Source of the DNA: Bradyrhizobium sp. Ce-3
GTDB taxonomy: Bacteria; Pseudomonadota; Alphaproteobacteria; Rhizobiales; Xanthobacteraceae
Direction: 5' to 3'
Length of the DNA stretch: 64,000 nt
Assembly: GCF_022835695.1 (NCBI RefSeq)
Contig: NZ_BQUV01000004.1
Span: forward strand, 248,001 to 312,000
Part shown: piece after piece, positions 52,653-61,738 of the stretch
Layout: every line of letters starts with the position of its first letter
How positions within the stretch are numbered: position 1 is the first letter of the stretch
Notes under the pieces: model-generated
Seen by the model: the letters and a program-made list of their open reading frames with translations, nothing else
Databases searched by the model: none
What the model was told of the DNA's origin: nothing
Translations under genes and position numbers: made by a program

Positions 52653-52812
52653 CGAGCTGGTACCTGTAGTGAGCGTTGTTGACGGCGGAGGATCCGCTGG
52701 CCGGCTGAAATAGAGCGACGGTCACCAGCGCTTCTTGCGATCGTCGTGTCATTGCCTGTGACGCTCACATCGGCCAGGACTCAAAGCAATTACGTCTAAC
52801 GTAATGCCTTGG

Positions 52813-53035
52813 CCCAAGATCCATGGCACGACGCCCGTCGCCTGTTTGCGACGGGTCCGGCTTGAAGCTATCCACGAAGAGCTGTCGCGGCCGGAGAACT
52901 TGCTTCCGATCAGCGAAGTTGCGTTGACGTGGGGCTTTTCCCGTATGGGCCGGTTTGCCGCGTAATACCGGTCGGCTTTCGGCCTGTATCCCTCCGATAC
53001 GGTGCGCCACGCGCGAGGGCTCTGCGCCTGGAGCC
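52813..53035 (+). pseudogene. AraC-family regulator remnant
   Basis: Translated in frame from 52813 it reads like the last 70 residues of the AraC gene at 56088 (GTTPVACLRR, LSRPENLLPISEVAL, WGFSRMGRFAA, then YRSAFGLYPSDTVRH), about 80% identical by eye, with an in-frame TAA where the intact gene has Val. No start or N-terminal domain precedes it. It is a decayed paralogue fragment beside serA. The stretch 52653-53144 contains nothing else convincing. Confidence 0.8.
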
Positions 53036-53144
53036 TGGTCCGTTCGGATTGAATCGCAACGGGGCTCTGGATTTTGGATCCGACGCGTTTTCTTCACACG
53101 AATCGTTGCCCAGCTCGCTGGGAACCGCTGCAACGAGCGCTCGA

Positions 53145-54395
53145 TCACCCCTGCGGTCGGGTCTGGTCGTACAGCACCCGCGCGCGGATGGTGCCGTCGA
53201 TGGCTCTCAGATCGGCCAGCAATGCCTCGCCCTCGCCGCCGACAACGTCGGTTTCCAGCACGACATAGCCGACTTCCGGATCGGTCTGCAGATACTGCGC
53301 CAGGATGTTGATGCCATGCCGCGAGAGTGCGTCGTTGACCTGGCGCATGACGCCGGGAACGTTGCGGTGAACGTGGATGAAACGGGTGCCGGTCGGTCGC
53401 GCCGGCAATTGCACTTGCGGAAAATTGACCGCGCCGAAGGTCGACCCGACATCGGAATAGTCGATCAGCTTGCGTGCAACTTCGCCGCCGATGCGATCCT
53501 GCGCCTCTTCCGTCGAACCACCGACATGCGGCGTGAGGATGACGTTGGGCAGCCCCTGCAGCGGCGAGACGAAGCGCGCCTCGTTCGACACCGGCTCGAC
53601 CGGAAACACGTCGACCGCGGCACCCGCCAGCTGGCCCTCACGCAGGGCGCTCGCCAGCGCATCGAGATCGACCACGGTGCCGCGCGAGTTGTTGATCAGA
53701 TAGGCCTCGGGCTTCATCAGCTGGAGCTGGGCCGCGCCGATCATGTTGGCGGTCGCAGGCGTCTCCGGCACATGCAGCGATACGACGTCACTGGCCGCGA
53801 GCAGTTCGTCGAGCGTGTCGACCGGCTCGGTGTTGCCGTGACGCAATTTGTCGGTGTGATCGAAATAGATCACGCGCATGCCCATGGCTTCGGCGAGGTT
53901 CGAGAGCTGCGAGCCGATGTTGCCGTAGCCGACGATGCCCAGCGTCTTGCCGCGCACCTCACGGCTGCCTTCGGCGGACTTGTCCCAGCCGCCGGCATGT
54001 GCGGAGACCGAACGCGGAAAGATCCGGCGGAACAGCATGACGATCTCGGCGATGGTCAGCTCCGCCACGCTGCGGGTGTTGGAATATGGCGCGTTGAAGA
54101 CGGGAATCCCGAGCTTTCGCGCGGCGTCGAGATCCACCTGATTGGTGCCGACCGAAAAGCAGCCGACAACCAGCAACCGGTCGGCGGCCTCGAGGATTTC
54201 AGCGGTCAACTGGGTCCGCGACCGAATCCCCAGCATATGGATGCCTGACAGCGCCTGCCTGAGTTCTTTCGGTCCCAGCGCCTTGGGCAGACGTTGCAGC
54301 TCGGTGTAGCCGTTCGCCTCGAACATCCGGGCCGCCGAATCGTTCACGCCCTCCAGCAGCAGCACACGTATTTTGGTCTTGGGAAGCGACAACAT
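53145..54395 (-). CDS. serA: D-3-phosphoglycerate dehydrogenase
   Basis: A 416-residue PGDH of the E. coli type, catalysing NAD-dependent oxidation of 3-phosphoglycerate in serine synthesis. IVGYGNIGSQLSNLAEAMGMRVIYFDHT is the NAD site; SRGTVVDLDAL contains the catalytic Arg region; PHVGGSTEEAQ has the catalytic His. Residues about 345-416 form the ACT domain for serine feedback (FIHVHRNVPGVMRQVNDALSRHGINILAQYL). ATG 54395 (MLSLPKTKIRVLLLEG) fits homologues. Its last 100 bases are duplicated at 50724-50823. Confidence 0.95.
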   Translation of the reverse strand: MLSLPKTKIRVLLLEGVNDSAARMFEANGYTELQRLPKALGPKELRQALSGIHMLGIRSRTQLTAEILEAADRLLVVGCFSVGTNQVDLDAARKLGIPVFNAPYSNTRSVAELTIAEIVMLFRRIFPRSVSAHAGGWDKSAEGSREVRGKTLGIVGYGNIGSQLSNLAEAMGMRVIYFDHTDKLRHGNTEPVDTLDELLAASDVVSLHVPETPATANMIGAAQLQLMKPEAYLINNSRGTVVDLDALASALREGQLAGAAVDVFPVEPVSNEARFVSPLQGLPNVILTPHVGGSTEEAQDRIGGEVARKLIDYSDVGSTFGAVNFPQVQLPARPTGTRFIHVHRNVPGVMRQVNDALSRHGINILAQYLQTDPEVGYVVLETDVVGGEGEALLADLRAIDGTIRARVLYDQTRPQG

Positions 54396-54745
54396 CTTCG
54401 GGATCCGGATTCGTAAGGCTCGGGCAGGCCGCACGAGCACAGTTTCGACGGATCACGTGATAACATAGAAAATCATCGCATCAGAAGCCGCCATGGGCGG
54501 CCCCGACCCGCGATTCCCGATCAAGTCGCCTCGATCCGCTCCCCTGGACGCAGGGCGGGAACCTGTTGCGTCAAATGTCTGGCCGATTCCCCGGCACGGC
54601 ACCTTCGGCGTTCAAACGCCTGCTCCGGCCCATCGGCCGGAGCGTGCTCGGCCCGTCGCCGAGGGCTATACCCCGGAGCGGCGGGTCCAATTCCCCCGCT
54701 CCGGTGGCCGCAAGCCCACTGCAGTGGTCGCGGCAGCCGAACCGG
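54396..54745. other. 350-bp gene-free stretch with two hairpins
   Basis: GCTCCGGCC (54622-54630) pairs with GGCCGGAGC (54635-54643), and CCGGAGCG (54673-54680) with CGCTCCGG (54697-54704). They share the CCGGAGC core, so the two may be related copies of a short palindromic repeat, or the terminator of the BA14K-like gene on the minus strand. The serA promoter must lie near 54400-54480. Nothing else recognised. Confidence 0.5.
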
Positions 54746-55114
54746 CTACTGGCAGGGATAGCGCCGGCCGTCCTTTGCCTGGAACGTGTTCGACGCCGCA
54801 TCGTATGAGCGATAGCGCTGAGCGCAGGACGCCGCGTGCTGCTGGGCGGCGGCAGCTTCCTGCTGCGCGGCGGCGTTGGCCGCGCCGGCCGCGATGACGC
54901 CGCCGATCAGGCCGCCGACCAGTCCGCCGACGGCAGCGCCGCCGCCGTTGTCATAGCAATTCCCGTAACGGCACCAGACCTTGTCGGTCACCGACGGCAC
55001 CGCAGCCGCAACACCGGCACCATGCTGGAGCGGAGCCGAGATCGCGGAGGCGGAAAACATCATAACGCCGGTGGTGGCCGTCAAAACGATTTTCAGAAAG
55101 CGAGCCCTACGCAT
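54746..55114 (-). CDS. secreted glycine-zipper / BA14K-like protein
   Basis: A 122-residue exported protein. Signal peptide to about residue 25 (SASAISA); then a glycine-zipper stretch GGGAAVGGLVGGLIGGVIAAGAANAA, and a C-terminal C-x-RYRSYD-x-ASNTFQ-x-KDGRRYPC motif that is the signature tail of BA14K-family proteins. Two Cys pairs (WCRYGNCYD and the tail) may be disulfide-bonded. The ATG at 55114 has GGAG five bases ahead; a second ATG lies one codon earlier. BA14K proteins are exported antigens with lectin-like activity reported in Brucella. Confidence 0.78.
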   Translation of the reverse strand: MRRARFLKIVLTATTGVMMFSASAISAPLQHGAGVAAAVPSVTDKVWCRYGNCYDNGGGAAVGGLVGGLIGGVIAAGAANAAAQQEAAAAQQHAASCAQRYRSYDAASNTFQAKDGRRYPCQ

Positions 55115-55267
55115 CATATCTCCTGCTTTATTGCTGTGGGCGCAGGCCGGCGCTGCATCCCAATTCCTCGACATGGATGGCTCGCCCGGTCTCAGACCGG
55201 GCGACATCCCTACACGCGCGGCCGGTTACAATTCGCGCGTCAGCCTTGCTTCACAGATGGATGGAGT

Positions 55268-55678
55268 TCACTGACCGGCTGCGTTCACGACACGGCAAAG
55301 GTTGTCGCCGACTCCAGGAGCCAGTTGTCCCGGCGGCAAGATGAAGGTCGCATCGACGCGGCTGCCTTTGCCGTCCTTGCGGACCACGACTTGCAACGTT
55401 TGTGGCCGGCCGGATCCGGTGGTCTCCTGCTGCGTGGTCACGGTGCCGAGCTTCTTGTCGACGTTCACGCCGACGAAACCCTCCGCCAGAACGGCACGGG
55501 ACACCTTGTCGAGCGCGGCAGCGGAATTGACCGACGGGAAGATCATCCAGGTCTTGTGGGTCATGCCCGTGACCATCGGAACGCCGGTGCTCTGGACGTG
55601 ATCGGCGCAGCTATCGGCTAGCGCGGGTATGGAGGAAAGAACCGTGAGCGCGAATACGCAAGTAATCCTTGTAAGCAT
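55268..55678 (-). CDS. small secreted protein of unknown function
   Basis: A 136-residue exported protein with signal peptide MLTRITCVFALTVLSSIPALA (cleavage before DSCADH). The mature part is a beta-rich domain with Cys near both ends (CADH, and NLCRVV at residue 128) likely forming one disulfide. No recognised family. It lies on the same strand as the BA14K-like gene, 154 bases upstream of it. Confidence 0.65.
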   Translation of the reverse strand: MLTRITCVFALTVLSSIPALADSCADHVQSTGVPMVTGMTHKTWMIFPSVNSAAALDKVSRAVLAEGFVGVNVDKKLGTVTTQQETTGSGRPQTLQVVVRKDGKGSRVDATFILPPGQLAPGVGDNLCRVVNAAGQ

Positions 55679-56087
55679 GCTTTCATAACCCGTTTGAGTT
55701 GGTCGTGACGATTTAGGCCAAATGGGCTACGAGTCCATGGATGCCATCGCATTCTGGATGGAGACATTCGGATTTTGGCTAGAGCGATCGATCGCGAGCG
55801 TTGTCACGCCCGCGGAGCTCCGGAACACCAGCACGGCAACAGGCGTGACGTCAGCGAAGGCACGGCGAGTGCTGAGCGGCGCGGCATCGACGTCAATCGA
55901 GGCAGCCGAATTGGATCAGATCCTACCTTTTGCGGCCCGGTTTTTCGCAATCTGGATATTCTATTCGGTAATTGGATATTGAGAGAGATGAAAAAGAGAA
56001 CACGAGCTGAATTCCCCAAGGCTGTGCTAATGTGATCGTACGGTTTGTGCGTGTGGCAGACGTCCTCAATGATGGACCGCGGTTCTG
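55679..56087. other. 409-bp stretch without a convincing gene
   Basis: A reading frame at 55722-55982 (+) starts ATG and could encode 86 residues, but has no ribosome site, an odd composition and no motif. The segment 55900-56080 is AT-rich (TATTCTATTCGGTAATTGG region) and probably includes the promoter of the AraC gene. Confidence 0.4.
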
Positions 56088-57128
56088 ATGGATCGGGTCA
56101 TGCCGCGCACAGCAAATTGGTTAGGACTAATGATCGAAGACGTACTCGCTGCTCCGCCCATACGATCGGGGTCTTCGTTTGAAGATCTCCTTGAGATGCT
56201 CAGACCGCACGGGATCAATGCCCATTCTTCGCCGCAGCCTGATGAATCGTTTTGCTGGCACGCGGATATTGCAATTGGAGCGGAAGTTGACGTCGTCCGG
56301 GCGGACCTCTCTGCAGGCTGGGATTGGCGCTACTCATACGAGGACTCCGCCGGAGAACTCGCAATAGGCCTGCTGAATGCCGGCAAGGCCGAGACGCTCA
56401 TTGCAGGAAAGAGCGTCGAGCGAACCCCGTCCGAGATCGCCATCGTCCCCCTCCCGACGATGCAAGCGCAGCGCGTCGAGGCGGTCGATCGAAGATACTC
56501 CAGCGTAACCCTTACGCTGCATACGGGCATCGTCACAAAGGTGCTGTCGGCGACATTCGGCAGCGCAGCGCTCGAAGATCTCAATTTGACGCCGATCGTC
56601 GACTTGTCGACAGGAGCCGGGCAAACGCTGCTTCAGCTTGTTCGTACGAGTGCGACCGGCTTGTATGACGGGACGCTGGCGCGCTCTCCGAAGGCCAGCG
56701 CGCTACTCTCGGAAGCTACCATACAGTTCATCCTCGAGAATATCCCGCATCGGCTGATCGACCGGTTGAACCGCCACTCGCTGGATGCTCCGCCGCGTTA
56801 CATTCGGCGTGCGGTTGAGTACATGCGAGCCAATCCTCATCTGCCGCTGACGGTATCGGACATTGCCGCGACGGTCGGTGTCAGCAGCCGGCTGCTGCAA
56901 TTGGGCTTTCGCAAAATTCACGGCACGACGCCCGTCGCCTATTTGCGGCAGATTCGGCTCGAGGCAATCCACGATGAGCTGTCACGACCGGAGAACGTGC
57001 TTCCGGTCAGCGAAGTTGCCCTGAAGTGGGGCTTTACCCATATGGGCCGCTTCGCTGCGGTGTACCGCTCGGCTTTTGGCCTGTATCCGTCCGACACCGT
57101 CCGGCGAGTGCGAGGGTTCAGCAGCTAG
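56088..57128 (+). CDS. AraC-family transcriptional regulator
   Basis: A 346-residue regulator. The N-terminal two-thirds are an AraC-binding-like domain (FeaR-type, PSEIAIVPLPTMQAQRVEAVDRRYSSVTLTLH); residues about 235-335 are the double helix-turn-helix (RAVEYMRANPHLPLTVSDIAATVGVSSRLLQLGFRK and VSEVALKWGFTHMGRFAAVYRSAFGLYPSDTVRR). It is convergent with the sugar ABC operon, 30 bases apart, so is not obviously its regulator. The codon use is AT-richer than the flanks. A decayed relative of its C-terminus lies at 52813. Confidence 0.9.
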   Translation: MDRVMPRTANWLGLMIEDVLAAPPIRSGSSFEDLLEMLRPHGINAHSSPQPDESFCWHADIAIGAEVDVVRADLSAGWDWRYSYEDSAGELAIGLLNAGKAETLIAGKSVERTPSEIAIVPLPTMQAQRVEAVDRRYSSVTLTLHTGIVTKVLSATFGSAALEDLNLTPIVDLSTGAGQTLLQLVRTSATGLYDGTLARSPKASALLSEATIQFILENIPHRLIDRLNRHSLDAPPRYIRRAVEYMRANPHLPLTVSDIAATVGVSSRLLQLGFRKIHGTTPVAYLRQIRLEAIHDELSRPENVLPVSEVALKWGFTHMGRFAAVYRSAFGLYPSDTVRRVRGFSS

Positions 57129-57157
57129 GCAAGCAGCTGTTGAGCAGCGCAGGCCGA

Positions 57158-58249
57158 TCAGCAAATCGCCTTCCCTGAGGCCTTGTCGAACAGATGGGTT
57201 CGCTCGAGATCGAGCGCGACGTCGATGGCATGATCCGGCTCCGCGGCGACGCCGACCGGCATTTGGGCCGTGAACGCGAACGCGCCGACGGTCCCGATCA
57301 CGAGCGTATGCGGCCCGAGCGGCTCGACGTCCTTCACGAGTAGACGGATGGAAGAACCCGCAGGCTTACCTTGCGCCAACACGTGATCGGGCCGCACGCC
57401 GAGCACCACGGGCTTGCCGACGCTACCCGCATAGGCCGCCTCACGCGACTTCGGCACTCGCAATGCCGTGCCCGACGGCTCGGTGAAGATCAGCGCGCCG
57501 TCGCGGGCGGCGATCTCGCCATGAATGAAATTCATGCTGGGGGCACCCATGAAGCCCGCGACGAACAGATTGCTCGGCTTCTCGTAGATCGTGATCGGAT
57601 CGGCGGCCTGTTCGATCCGGCCTTTGTTCATCACCACGACGCGATCTGCCATGGTCATGGCTTCGACCTGGTCGTGCGTGACATAGACGATGGTCTTGGC
57701 GAGGCGGCGGTGCAGCGCCTTGATCTCGGTCCGCATCTCGATGCGCAGCTTGGCGTCGAGATTGGACAACGGCTCGTCGAACAGGAACACGTCGGGGCTG
57801 CGCACGATGGCGCGGCCGATCGCGACGCGCTGGCGCTGGCCGCCGGACAGCTGCTTGGGCCGGCGCTGCAGGTATTGCTCCAGGTCGAGCACGCGTGCCA
57901 CGTCGTTGACGGCCCTCTCGATGCTGGCGCGCGATTCACCGCGCACCTTCATGCCGTAGCCGATGTTCTCGCCAACCGTCATGTGCGGATAGAGCGCGTA
58001 GTTCTGGAACACCATCGCGCAGTTGCGCAAGCCAGGGCGCAACTGGGTCACATCGCGGTTGCCGATGCGGATTGTGCCGCTGGTGACGGCTTCCAGTCCC
58101 GCGATCATGCGCAATGTCGTGGTCTTGCCGCAGCCGGACGGCCCGACCAGCACGACAAACTCCTCGTCGGCCACGTTGAGGTCGAGCCCCTCGATGATCT
58201 TGTAGGGCCCGTATGCCTTGCTGACGTTCTCGATCTCGACGTGCGCCAT
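57158..58249 (-). CDS. sugar ABC transporter ATP-binding protein, UgpC/MalK type
   Basis: A 363-residue ATPase. Walker [10 protein letters not shown], signature [17 protein letters not shown], Walker [18 protein letters not shown]-loop [19 protein letters not shown], and a C-terminal TOBE domain ([11 protein letters not shown], then HLFDKASG) as in the CUT1 family. AAGGA precedes ATG 58249; the open frame above it belongs to another frame of the binding-protein gene. It is last in the operon, downstream of the binding protein and permeases. Confidence 0.95.
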   Translation of the reverse strand: MAHVEIENVSKAYGPYKIIEGLDLNVADEEFVVLVGPSGCGKTTTLRMIAGLEAVTSGTIRIGNRDVTQLRPGLRNCAMVFQNYALYPHMTVGENIGYGMKVRGESRASIERAVNDVARVLDLEQYLQRRPKQLSGGQRQRVAIGRAIVRSPDVFLFDEPLSNLDAKLRIEMRTEIKALHRRLAKTIVYVTHDQVEAMTMADRVVVMNKGRIEQAADPITIYEKPSNLFVAGFMGAPSMNFIHGEIAARDGALIFTEPSGTALRVPKSREAAYAGSVGKPVVLGVRPDHVLAQGKPAGSSIRLLVKDVEPLGPHTLVIGTVGAFAFTAQMPVGVAAEPDHAIDVALDLERTHLFDKASGKAIC

Positions 58250-58332
58250 GGAATCCTTTTCCGTCCCTTCGTCGACGGCAGATAAAGTCCCGGATGACAC
58301 TTGCGCATCACCCGGGATGTCTCGGTTGAAAG

Positions 58333-59793
58333 CTAGTTCTTCGGCGGCAGGCCCATCGCCGCGCGATAGGCCGCGAGCTGCTTGGCCCGGCCGAACTCGT
58401 CGGTCAGCCGGTTCCACTCCTTGGCCATCGCATCGAGCGCCGCCTGCGGTGTGGTCTGGCCGGCGAGCGCCTTGCCGAGCTCGATCTCCACGACCTCCGT
58501 GTAGGAGAAATAGCCGGGCAGACGCATGTCGAGCGCCACGTTCTTGGCGTTGATCGAGTCCGACTGCGCGCCGAGATATTCCTTGGCCTCCTGCGGCGTG
58601 AAGATCTTGCTCCACAGTTCCAGATTGGCGGTGTGCGACTTGCGATACGGATTGACGCCGCTGCCGCCGGTGATCGCCGCCTGGCCCGACACCGCGGGGC
58701 TGGTCAGTGTCTTGACGAAGTCCCAGGCCGCCTGCTGGTTCTTGCCGGCCTTCGGCACGGCGATCTGCCAGCCGCCGAATGCCATGAACGGGCCCGGAAT
58801 GACGCTCGGGAACTTGTCCCACTTCTTGCTCTTCGCATTCCAGATCTCGTCCGAGCCGGGCAGCATCGCCGAACCGACCTTGCCCGAGATCTTCGACTGC
58901 TTGGGGTCGGCTGCGATCACACCGGTGTCGCCCCAACCGATCGACTCCGCCACCTGGCCGCCGGCCACCGCCGCGTTCACCTCGCCGAACGAGAAGTTCA
59001 GCGCGTTCGGCGGCCCGAGCTTGGACGCGCGGATGTATTCCTCAAGGCCCTTCACCCAGCCCGGGTTGTTGATCTGCGCGTCCATCGTCTCGGGATCGAA
59101 GAACATCGCGCCCGGATAGTTGGGATTGTTGGCGTAGGCCGCCGCGTGGCTGAAGAAGAACCAGAACTGCTGACCGCCGCGGCGGAACGCTTCCGCCGTG
59201 CCCCACAGGCCCTTGTCGGGCCGCTGGAAGAACTCCGCGATGTCGAGATACTGCTTCCAGGTCTTCGGCGGTGCAAGGTCGTAGCCGTATTTTGCCTTGA
59301 ACGCGTCCTTCTCCTTGGGATCGCTGAACAGGTCGGTGCGGTAGGTATAGGTGTGGACGTCGCCGTCCATCGATTGCGAATAGATCTTGCCTTCCCACAC
59401 CATCAGGCGTTCGCGATAGGCCGGCTCGATATCGTCCCAATCCTTGCCGGACTGCATTTCCTTCGGCATCTCGCTGAGATAGGGCACGAAGTCCGGCAGC
59501 CAGGCCGGCGCGAAGCTGACGAGGTCGAACGTCGCGTCCGACGCCGTCAGCGACGTCGCGATCTTCGGATAGAGCTCGGACCACGGAAACTCGACGACAT
59601 TGACCTTGCCGCAGGTCTTCTTCGCCCATTCGTCGGCGCCGAGCTTGAGCGCGGAGGCGATATACGGTCCGGTCTGCGACGCCACCGTCAGGGTGACGCC
59701 GGTGTAATCCGGGCTGCAGGCCGCATTCGCCTGGCCCGCGGCGCAGGCCATCGCGAGCGAGGTGGTCAACATCAGGAACGTCCGTCGCAACAT
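58333..59793 (-). CDS. sugar ABC transporter substrate-binding protein (family 1)
   Basis: A 486-residue periplasmic binding protein with signal peptide to about residue 24 (GQANA-AC). Large hinge-type CUT1 receptor; [37 protein letters not shown] opens the mature domain, and [45 protein letters not shown] is the characteristic C-terminal segment. Operon neighbours are two permeases, an ATPase, ribokinase and RbsD/FucU, so a pentose or related sugar is likely. Confidence 0.92.
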   Translation of the reverse strand: MLRRTFLMLTTSLAMACAAGQANAACSPDYTGVTLTVASQTGPYIASALKLGADEWAKKTCGKVNVVEFPWSELYPKIATSLTASDATFDLVSFAPAWLPDFVPYLSEMPKEMQSGKDWDDIEPAYRERLMVWEGKIYSQSMDGDVHTYTYRTDLFSDPKEKDAFKAKYGYDLAPPKTWKQYLDIAEFFQRPDKGLWGTAEAFRRGGQQFWFFFSHAAAYANNPNYPGAMFFDPETMDAQINNPGWVKGLEEYIRASKLGPPNALNFSFGEVNAAVAGGQVAESIGWGDTGVIAADPKQSKISGKVGSAMLPGSDEIWNAKSKKWDKFPSVIPGPFMAFGGWQIAVPKAGKNQQAAWDFVKTLTSPAVSGQAAITGGSGVNPYRKSHTANLELWSKIFTPQEAKEYLGAQSDSINAKNVALDMRLPGYFSYTEVVEIELGKALAGQTTPQAALDAMAKEWNRLTDEFGRAKQLAAYRAAMGLPPKN

Positions 59794-59821
59794 CGTCTAG
59801 TCCTCCCTACAAAGTCTTTTG

Positions 59822-60859
59822 CTATTTGATGGCCCCGAGCAGCAGGCCCGACCGCATCATCCGGCTGAGCAGGGCCGCCATGATCATCATCGGAACGATG
59901 GCAACCAGCGCCGCAGCCGATATCGCCCACCATTCGTCGCCGCGCTGGCTGTTCTGTCCCGCCACCAGGATCGGCAGCGTCTGCCATCTGGAATTGGTCA
60001 GGAACAGCGCGAACAGAAACTCGTTCCAGACGAAGGCCAGCGTGATCATGAATGTCGCCAGCAGCCCGTTCATCGACATCGGCACCACGATGCCGATGAA
60101 GATGCGCCAGCTCGGCACGTTGTCGACCATCGCGGCTTCCTCGACCTCGATCGGGATCGCCTCGAAGAAGTCGCGCATCAGCCAGACCACGATCGGCAGC
60201 GAAAACGCGACGTAGCACAGCGTCAGGCCGACGAAGCTGTCGATCAGCTGGAAGCCGAGCCGGCCGATCTCGCTGTAGAGCAGATACAGCGCAAAAGCCG
60301 TGACGATCGGCGGGAACATGCGCTGGCTGACGAACCAGAACAGGATGTCCTCATTGCCGAGGATCGGTCCGGGCAACGGCAGGCGGTTGGCGACGACAGC
60401 GACGATCAGCGCAATCGGAAACGCAAGCAGCAGAGCCTGCGGCCGGGTCAACCCGAACGTCGCGTTGAACAACAGATAGCCGCCGAGCGCGAGCAGGAAG
60501 AACACCAGCCCCGCACCGAGGCGCACCTTGAATTCGAACCGCACCAGGGCATAGGCCGCCATCGCGCCGATCGCGGTGGCGATCGCCGCCGCCGACAGGC
60601 CGACGATGGTCGAGTTGAGGAATGTCCTGAAGAACTCGCCGCGGATCCCCTGATAGAGATCGATGAAGGGCTGCAGGGTCGGCGTGAAGTCGATGAACGG
60701 CAGATAGGTCGGCCCGCCGACGACACCCGGCGGCGTCTTGAATGCGGTCACCACCACCCAATACAGCGGAAACACCGTAACCAGGCACCAGAGCAGAACG
60801 CCGACCGCAACGAGGCGGCGGCTCCATGGCGACAATCCGGTCAAGCCCTGCCCGCTCAT
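59822..60859 (-). CDS. sugar ABC transporter permease, MalG-like
   Basis: A 345-residue permease. About six helices; EEAAMVDNVPSWRIFIGIVVPMSMNGLLATFMI is the EAA motif that contacts the ATPase, followed by WNEFLFALFLT, typical of MalG/LacG. It is longer than usual because of an insertion around residues 110-190 with extra hydrophobic helices (LVFFLLALGGYLLFN, ALLLAFPIALIVAVVANRL). The start overlaps the partner permease stop by four bases. Confidence 0.93.
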   Translation of the reverse strand: MSGQGLTGLSPWSRRLVAVGVLLWCLVTVFPLYWVVVTAFKTPPGVVGGPTYLPFIDFTPTLQPFIDLYQGIRGEFFRTFLNSTIVGLSAAAIATAIGAMAAYALVRFEFKVRLGAGLVFFLLALGGYLLFNATFGLTRPQALLLAFPIALIVAVVANRLPLPGPILGNEDILFWFVSQRMFPPIVTAFALYLLYSEIGRLGFQLIDSFVGLTLCYVAFSLPIVVWLMRDFFEAIPIEVEEAAMVDNVPSWRIFIGIVVPMSMNGLLATFMITLAFVWNEFLFALFLTNSRWQTLPILVAGQNSQRGDEWWAISAAALVAIVPMMIMAALLSRMMRSGLLLGAIK

Positions 60860-61731
60860 CGGCGCTTCTCCAGATGCGGCCGCAGCAGCGCCAGATAGGT
60901 GACGCCGATGATCGTGATCGCGATCAGGAACAGGAAGCTGAGCGCCGACGTGTAGCCGAGATTGAACTTCTTGAAGCCTTCCTGATAGGCGAACAAGGTC
61001 AGCGTCTCGGTGTCGACGCCCGGGCCGCCGCCGGTCATCACGAACACCGTGTCCATGATCTTGTAGCTCTCGATCAGGCGGATGAAGACGACGGCGGCCG
61101 AGATCGGCAGCATCATCGGAAAGGTGATGCCCCAGAACTGCTGCCAGGCACTGGCATTCTCGAGCTCGGCGGCCTCATAGACATCCTCGGGCAGCGTCTG
61201 CAGGCCGGCCAGCATCATCAGGATGATGAACGGTGTCCACTGCCAGACTTCGACTGCGATGATGCAGGCCAGCGCCCAATGTCCATTGGTGAGGAACGGC
61301 AGGTTGACCAGGCCGAACTTCGACAGGAACTGATTGAGCGGCCCCATCGTCGGGTTGAAGATCATGCGTGCCACCAGCGCGACCGCGACCGGCGCCAGCA
61401 GCATCGGCAGCAGCAACGCGACGCGAAACAGCCGCTCGCCCGGCACTCGCGCGTTCAGCGCCAGCGCAATGCCGAACCCGATCGCGTATTGCAGCCCGAC
61501 CGCGATCAACGCGATCAGCGTCGTCGTGAACAGCGCATTCCAGAACCGCGGCTCCTGCAACAGCGTGACGTAGTTGCCGAGCCAGACCACCCGCGGCGGG
61601 ATCGGCGGAATCAGGCGATAGCTCAGGAAGCTCGTGGTGAGCGAATAGATCAGCGGAAAGATCGAGATCGCCAGCACGACGAGCACCGCCGGCCAGATGA
61701 AGACGTGCTTGATCGGATCGTTCCGCATCAT
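60856..61731 (-). CDS. sugar ABC transporter permease, MalF-like
   Basis: A 291-residue, six-helix permease. N-terminal helix VFIWPAVLVVLAISIFPLIYSL; EEA-type coupling motif EDVYEAAELENASAWQQFWGITFPMMLP; C-terminal GVTYLALLRPHLEKRR. It overlaps the other permease by four bases and lies eight bases after the ribokinase stop. Confidence 0.94.
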   Translation of the reverse strand: MMRNDPIKHVFIWPAVLVVLAISIFPLIYSLTTSFLSYRLIPPIPPRVVWLGNYVTLLQEPRFWNALFTTTLIALIAVGLQYAIGFGIALALNARVPGERLFRVALLLPMLLAPVAVALVARMIFNPTMGPLNQFLSKFGLVNLPFLTNGHWALACIIAVEVWQWTPFIILMMLAGLQTLPEDVYEAAELENASAWQQFWGITFPMMLPISAAVVFIRLIESYKIMDTVFVMTGGGPGVDTETLTLFAYQEGFKKFNLGYTSALSFLFLIAITIIGVTYLALLRPHLEKRR

Positions 61732-61738
61732 CGCGCGA

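Noticed and set aside
52765-53148. Minus-strand open frame (127 codons) next to serA
   Set aside because: It is antisense to the AraC remnant on the + strand; the match to the intact AraC gene decides the coding strand.
55722-55982. 86-codon + strand open frame before the AraC gene
   Set aside because: No ribosome site, unusual composition and no motif; may be chance.
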